Assembly (NCBI RefSeq): GCF_000194155.1
Contig: NZ_GL877880.1
Coordinates: forward strand, 410,202 to 474,201
Length of the DNA: 64,000 nt
Direction of reading: 5' to 3'
DNA from: Saccharopolyspora spinosa NRRL 18395
GTDB lineage: Bacteria; Actinomycetota; Actinomycetes; Mycobacteriales; Pseudonocardiaceae
The notes under the pieces are model-generated. The model was not told where the DNA came from. It saw only the letters and a program-made list of their open reading frames with translations, and ran no database searches. This document shows positions 60,443 through 64,000 of this stretch, piece by piece; position 1 is the stretch's first letter; each line of letters opens with the position of its first letter. The position numbers and the translations under genes were made by a program.

Positions 60443-61135
60443 ATGGCCCAACCCAGCCCCGAGCCGATCCGCGCCCCGGTGGGCCTGCCGCGCGACGTCC
60501 AGCCGGGCACCAAGGAGAGCTCGCTGACCCTGGACCGCGGGCTCAGCCTGCTGCAGGCCGTGGCGGACGCGGAAAGCGAAGCGCCCACCATCAGCGACCT
60601 GGCGGCGACCGTTGGAGTCAGCCGCGCGGCGGTGTACCGGCTGCTCGGGCCGTTGCAGAGCCGCGGCCTGGTGCGCCGCGAGGGCTCTAAGGTGCGGCTC
60701 GGGCTTGGCGTGCTGTGGCTGGCCGGGCGCGTGCTGCCGCAGTTGCGCGCCGCGTCACTGCCCGCCTTGCGGGCGCTGGCGGAGAAGGTCGGCGCGACAG
60801 TGCACCTGACCGTGGCCGACGGCAGCGAGGCGCAGGTCGTCGCGGTCGCCGAGCCGTCGTGGACCAGCTACCACGTGTCGTACCGGGTGGGCAGTCGGCA
60901 TCCGGTGCAGCGCGGGGCGGCCGGTCGCGCCGTGGACCTGCCCCCCGGTGGGCCGCGCTGGATCACCAGCAGCGGCGACCTACAGCCGGGGGCGTTCGGA
61001 GTCGCTTCGCCGGTGCGCGGAGTGCCGGGGTTGCGCGCCAGCGTGGGTGTGGTGGCCCTGCAGCCGTTGGTGCCCGACGAAGTCGGCCCGCTGGTGCTGG
61101 AGGCGGCGGAGGCGGTCGCCGACGCGCTCCACTGA
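60443..61135 (+). CDS. IclR-family transcriptional regulator
   Basis: A 230-residue regulator. Residues 30-95 are the winged helix-turn-helix (LDRGLSLLQAVADAES, ISDLAATVGVSRAAVYRLLG, LVRREGSKVRLGLGVLWL); residues 105-230 are the IclR effector domain (LRALAEKVGATVHLTVADGS, YRVGSRHPVQRGAAGRA, VPGLRASVGVVALQPLV). Five bases after fahA, so it is in the same operon and probably controls tyrosine breakdown, sensing an aromatic acid. No signal of an operator was identified. Confidence 0.92.
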   Translation: MAQPSPEPIRAPVGLPRDVQPGTKESSLTLDRGLSLLQAVADAESEAPTISDLAATVGVSRAAVYRLLGPLQSRGLVRREGSKVRLGLGVLWLAGRVLPQLRAASLPALRALAEKVGATVHLTVADGSEAQVVAVAEPSWTSYHVSYRVGSRHPVQRGAAGRAVDLPPGGPRWITSSGDLQPGAFGVASPVRGVPGLRASVGVVALQPLVPDEVGPLVLEAAEAVADALH

Positions 61136-61329
61136 TACCCGCGCCGCGAAACCCGGTTCTCCGGTTCTGAGCGCATTTCGGCGATGGGTGGCGCGGGGAT
61201 CGGGGCCGGTGGGTGAATTTTTTCGGCGCCCGCTTTTCGGCGGTCGAGCGGGGCTGTTCAGCGGGTTATCCGGAATCAGATCCACCGGTTTTCGGTGATC
61301 ACGTCTAGGTTTCGTTTTCGCGGGTCAGA

Positions 61330-62098
61330 GGCGAATGCGAACACAAATCCCCGCGCCGAATTCCCCGCCGGGGTGCAGGCCACCCGGGGCGATCTCGGTG
61401 CCCCCCAAACACCTTGGTGGTCGCGTTCGAGGGCGCTGACCGGCTGTTTCTGTTCCCGGTGCCGCAAACCGCGCGCGATGTGGTCGACGCGGCGAACCGG
61501 GTGCGAGGCGTCGTGGTGCTGTCCTCCTGGGCCGTGGCCGGCGGCTACGACACCGCTTTTCCACCTGCCCGTCGAGCAGGCCGTGGACGTATCCGGTCTG
61601 GAGTGGACACACGTCCGGCCCGCGAGTTCGTTGAACAAACTGGCGCTGTGCGGCCCGTCGATCCGGGCCGAAGGCAGGTGCGCGACCCGAACCCGGACGT
61701 CGCCTGGTCCCCAACGCACGAATTGGACATCGCAGGTCGCGGCCGCCGCGCTGCTGGAGGACGGGCACGCGGGCGAGGCGTACGACGTGAACGGCCCGGA
61801 CCTGATCACCTACCGCGAGCAGGCCGAGGCCATCGGCCGCGAGATCCGCTTCGAGGTGATCACCCGGGGCGCGGGAGCTCTACTCGCGCGGGGCGGATTC
61901 GCGGCGAAGAACGCGGACTTCCTGCTGGGCTTCGACGATTACTCGAGCACCGAGCAGGATCCCGACGCGGTCGCCGGGTTCGACGCTGCGGCAACCGCGC
62001 CGGTGCCGATGGCCGAGCCGATCACCGGCCGAGTCCGCGGCTTCGCGGAGTGGGCCCCGACCACGCCGCCGACTTCCGCCCGGCCGAGCGACGAGTGA
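61330..62098 (+). pseudogene. NmrA-like NAD(P)-binding protein gene with several frameshifts
   Basis: Pieces in three frames make a recognisable NmrA/TMR-type sequence: AGVQATRGDLGAPQT, VVAFEGADRLFLFPVPQTAR, VVVLSSWAVAGGYDT, then VEQAVDVSGLEWTHVRPAS and a long last piece AALLEDGHAGEAYDVNGPD to FAEWA near 62060. The N-terminal GxTGxxG segment is missing. At least three frameshifts and the lost start make it non-functional. An intact relative has about 280 residues. Confidence 0.8.
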
Positions 62099-62139
62099 GT
62101 CGCGCCCCCAAGCCGAATCGTTCGGCTGAGGGCCCCTAA

Positions 62140-62510
62140 CCTCGAAAGATCGCTCAGCGGGGAGGGCTTGGGTGACGTCGGCCCGGATGTGCCCGGGCTC
62201 CTCGACGCCGACTGACACGCGGATGAGCCCTCGCCGATGCCGACTGCGCGCAGCTGCTCGTCGGTGAGCTAGGGGTGCGAGGTGCTGGCCGGGTGCAGCA
62301 CCAGCGTCTCGATTCCGCCCAGCGACGGGCCGAGCACCGCCAGCTGGACCGCCCGCACGAACGCCAGCCCTGCTGTACAGCTGCCCAGGTCGAAGGTCAG
62401 CACGCCGCTGTTGCCGGCCACCAGCTTCCGCCAGCTCGTGGGTGGGGCCGGGTCGTGCACGGCCCGCACCGCCGGGTGCTCGGCGAGCCCGGACGCGAGT
62501 GCCTTCGCTG
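62140..62510 (-). pseudogene. Cystathionine gamma-lyase/synthase fragment
   Basis: The minus frame reads GVLTFDLGSCTAGLAFVRAV and LGPSLGGIETLVLHPASTSH, the C-terminal end of Cys/Met-metabolism PLP enzymes, then an in-frame stop, LTDEQLRAVGIGEG, and in a shifted frame GLIRVSVGVEEPGHIRADVT. Only about 110 of 380 residues remain. The catalytic lysine is lost. Confidence 0.8.
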
Positions 62511-62514
62511 AGCA

Positions 62515-62710
62515 CCCGGCGGTGCGGTTCGGCGTCGCGGTGCTGTCGGGCCGGTCGCTGGATCCGCACGGCGACTGCGACCGCCGCCCGCGCATCCCGT
62601 CCCACCTCCCGCCGGAGGAAGTCGCCGAGGCGGTGCGCCGGATGGCGGAGGTGCGGCGGTCCTGCGACGGCACGGCCGCAGTCGCCGCCGTCAACGCGCT
62701 GATCGTCTGA
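62515..62710 (+). pseudogene. 3' end of a MocR-type PLP regulator/aminotransferase gene
   Basis: The plus frame reads VRFGVAVLSGRSLDPHGDCD and RIPSHLPPEEVAEAVRRMAE then NALIV and a stop, as in the C-terminus of MocR/PdxR-like proteins (LDPHGDCDR, LPPEELxEAVRRLA). It has no start and abuts the lyase fragment. The stretch 62711-62920 holds no gene. Confidence 0.6.
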
Positions 62711-62925
62711 GCTGCCGTGCCGGTCGGGGCGTGAGCGGTGGGTCGGCTTCGCACTTCGCGGGCAGGTGGGCGCTGCGCCTGATCTCCGGTGGTCATCGGC
62801 CGGGCATCGTGGGAGGAACCGGAGCAGGTACTCCCGATCCGTTTTTTCGCGCTGAAGTCTTCCGCATCACCAGGTCGCTTGATACATGTAAGCGATGCGG
62901 TGAGTGTGATCGCCCAGCGTGACCA

Positions 62926-62937
62926 GGACCAAGGTCC
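62926..62937. promoter_or_regulatory. GGACCAAGGTCC inverted repeat upstream of cydA
   Basis: A perfect 12-bp inverted repeat with AA centre, 82 bases before the cydA start. It resembles the core of DosR/DevR (hypoxia) boxes, GGGACTTTAGTCCC-like, without the flanks. A second weaker element, GGGTTAGGACCC, lies at about 62943. Control of cytochrome bd by oxygen is plausible but inferred. Confidence 0.35.
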
Positions 62938-63018
62938 CGTCTGGGTTAGGACCCTCGACCGGGCGAGATAGGGCCCTTGCCTCTGCGATTTCTCAGCTCG
63001 GGGCGGCAGGGTGGAGTC

Positions 63019-64000
63019 GTGGATCTGCTCGACATCGCCCGCTGGCAGTTCGGGATCACGACGGTCTACCACTTCCTGATGGTCCCGCTGACCATCGGGC
63101 TGGCGATCCTCGTCGCCGGGATGCAGACCGCGTGGTATCGCACCGGCAAGCAGCGCTACCTGAAGATGACCAAGTTCTGGGGCAAGCTGCTGCTGATCAA
63201 CTTCGCTATGGGCGTGGTCACCGGCATCGTGCAGGAGTTCCAGTTCGGCATGGCCTGGAGTTCCTACTCCCGCTTCGTCGGCGACGTCTTCGGCGCGCCG
63301 CTGGCAATGGAGGGGTTGCTCGCGTTCTTCGTCGAGTCGACCTTCCTCGGCCTGTGGATCTTCGGCTGGGACCGGCTCTCCAAGGGCGTGCACCTGGCCT
63401 GCGCCTGGGCGTTCTCGCTGGCAACAGTGCTGTCCGCCTACTTCATCCTGGCCGCCAACTCGTGGATGCAGCACCCGGTCGGCATCGAGCTCGTCGACGG
63501 CCGGCCCCGGCTGACCTCGATCTGGGCGGTGCTGGGCAACAACACCGTGCTCGCGGCGTTCCCGCACACCGTATTCGGTTGCTTCGCGGTCGCTGGCTCG
63601 TTCCTGATCGGCATCGCCGCCTGGCAGATCGCCCGGCACCACCGCAAGTCCGACGTCGACGACGAGGACCGCCGCGCCTGGCACGGTTCTATGCGGCTGG
63701 GCGCGTGGGTCGCGGTGGTCGCGTTCGCCGGGCTCGCGATCTCCGGGGATGTCCAGGGCAAGCTGATGTTCCAGCAGCAGCCGATGAAGATGGCCTCCGC
63801 CGAGGCGCTGTGCCACAGCGAGGCGCCCGCCAGCTTCTCGATCTTCGCGGTCGGCGACGTCACCCGCCCCGACTGCGAGAACGTCAAGAGCATCACCGTG
63901 CCCTACATCCTGTCCTACCTGGCGGAAGGCGACTTCCACAGCGAGGTCAAGGGCGTGCAGGCGCTGATCCCGGAGTACCAGGCCAAGTACGGCACGCACT
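63019..64000 (+). CDS. cydA: Cytochrome bd oxidase subunit I, partial at window edge
   Basis: The first 327 residues of a protein normally about 480-530 long, cut by the window end. GTG 63019 begins DLLDIARWQFGITTVYHFLM; H18 is the heme b595 ligand. Next come GIVQEFQFGMAWSSYSRFVG, AMEGLLAFFVESTFLGLWIF with the conserved Glu, and FPHTVFGCFAVAGSFLIGIA with the heme b558 His. The start of the Q-loop follows (ISGDVQGKLMFQQQPMKMAS). The enzyme reduces oxygen to water with quinol at high affinity. cydB is expected just beyond the window. Confidence 0.95.
   Translation, partial: MDLLDIARWQFGITTVYHFLMVPLTIGLAILVAGMQTAWYRTGKQRYLKMTKFWGKLLLINFAMGVVTGIVQEFQFGMAWSSYSRFVGDVFGAPLAMEGLLAFFVESTFLGLWIFGWDRLSKGVHLACAWAFSLATVLSAYFILAANSWMQHPVGIELVDGRPRLTSIWAVLGNNTVLAAFPHTVFGCFAVAGSFLIGIAAWQIARHHRKSDVDDEDRRAWHGSMRLGAWVAVVAFAGLAISGDVQGKLMFQQQPMKMASAEALCHSEAPASFSIFAVGDVTRPDCENVKSITVPYILSYLAEGDFHSEVKGVQALIPEYQAKYGTH

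Overview
The window is about 70% GC DNA from an actinomycete. DUF397/DUF5753-XRE pairs, LGFP-repeat amidase, a TM0106-type nuclease, DUF5926, SigE-family sigma factor, DtxR/IdeR-type iron boxes and many GTG/TTG starts all fit the order Pseudonocardiales (Saccharopolyspora- or Amycolatopsis-like). Species cannot be read from the sequence. No rRNA, CRISPR array, intact transposase or complete prophage is visible. There is one tRNA (Gly-GCC).

Layout. 0-4.4 kb: two small coupled minus-strand genes, a HTH-plus-TPR regulator, a phosphotransferase and a small hypothetical. 4.7-7.4 kb: an 887-residue fusion of an unknown helical domain, a HAD phosphatase-like domain and a DIT1/PvcA isocyanide-synthase-like domain; it is the most unusual gene here. 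7.6-9.6 kb: a copper operon (membrane protein, YcnI, CopC). 9.7-11.8 kb: a BCCT osmolyte transporter followed by a truncated OpuBB-type permease. 11.9-20 kb: DUF6474, RecB-like nuclease, secreted LGFP amidase, SDR, aldo/keto reductase and UDP-glucose dehydrogenase. 20-24.7 kb: gamma-glutamyltransferase, a cluster of DnaA-box-like sites, a frameshifted EamA exporter and a baeRF-family protein. 24.9-32.4 kb: surface-related genes (methyltransferase-GT2-GT4 fusion, Q/P-rich membrane protein, acyltransferase 3) and msrA. 32.4-35.2 kb: small secreted protein, dodecin, tRNA-Gly, PPOX enzyme, ECF sigma factor.

35.46-38.45 kb is bounded by a 20-bp direct repeat whose right copy overlaps the start of the Fpg/Nei DNA glycosylase gene. 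It holds broken radical-SAM and integrase-like fragments, a frameshifted zinc-finger gene and a DUF5753-XRE/DUF397 pair with an operator array. I read it as a decayed integrated element. 39.4-47.8 kb is a carboxylate-uptake locus: LytS-type kinase, S49 peptidase, LytTR regulator, then two DUF485-like/sodium:solute symporter pairs.

47.9-56.8 kb: rhodanese, DUF4328 protein, glycerophosphodiesterase, SEC-C/DUF5926 protein, SigE-type sigma factor with a membrane partner, ferritin with iron boxes, arginine deiminase and a CPBP protease. 57.3-61.1 kb: an iron-box-controlled DUF2470 protein, then an unknown gene coupled to fumarylacetoacetase and an IclR regulator (tyrosine/phenylalanine degradation). 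61.3-62.7 kb is a gene graveyard with three decayed genes. The window ends inside cydA (cytochrome bd oxidase).

Three families of dispersed intergenic repeats run through the window: palindromes built on TTTCAATTGAAA or CAATGGAAAT cores (nine copies at seven loci), hairpins with a conserved TCTATTGAGGTG loop (three copies) and a 75-150 bp repeat (three clear copies, one weak). Several genes carry single frameshifts that could be real decay or sequence errors.
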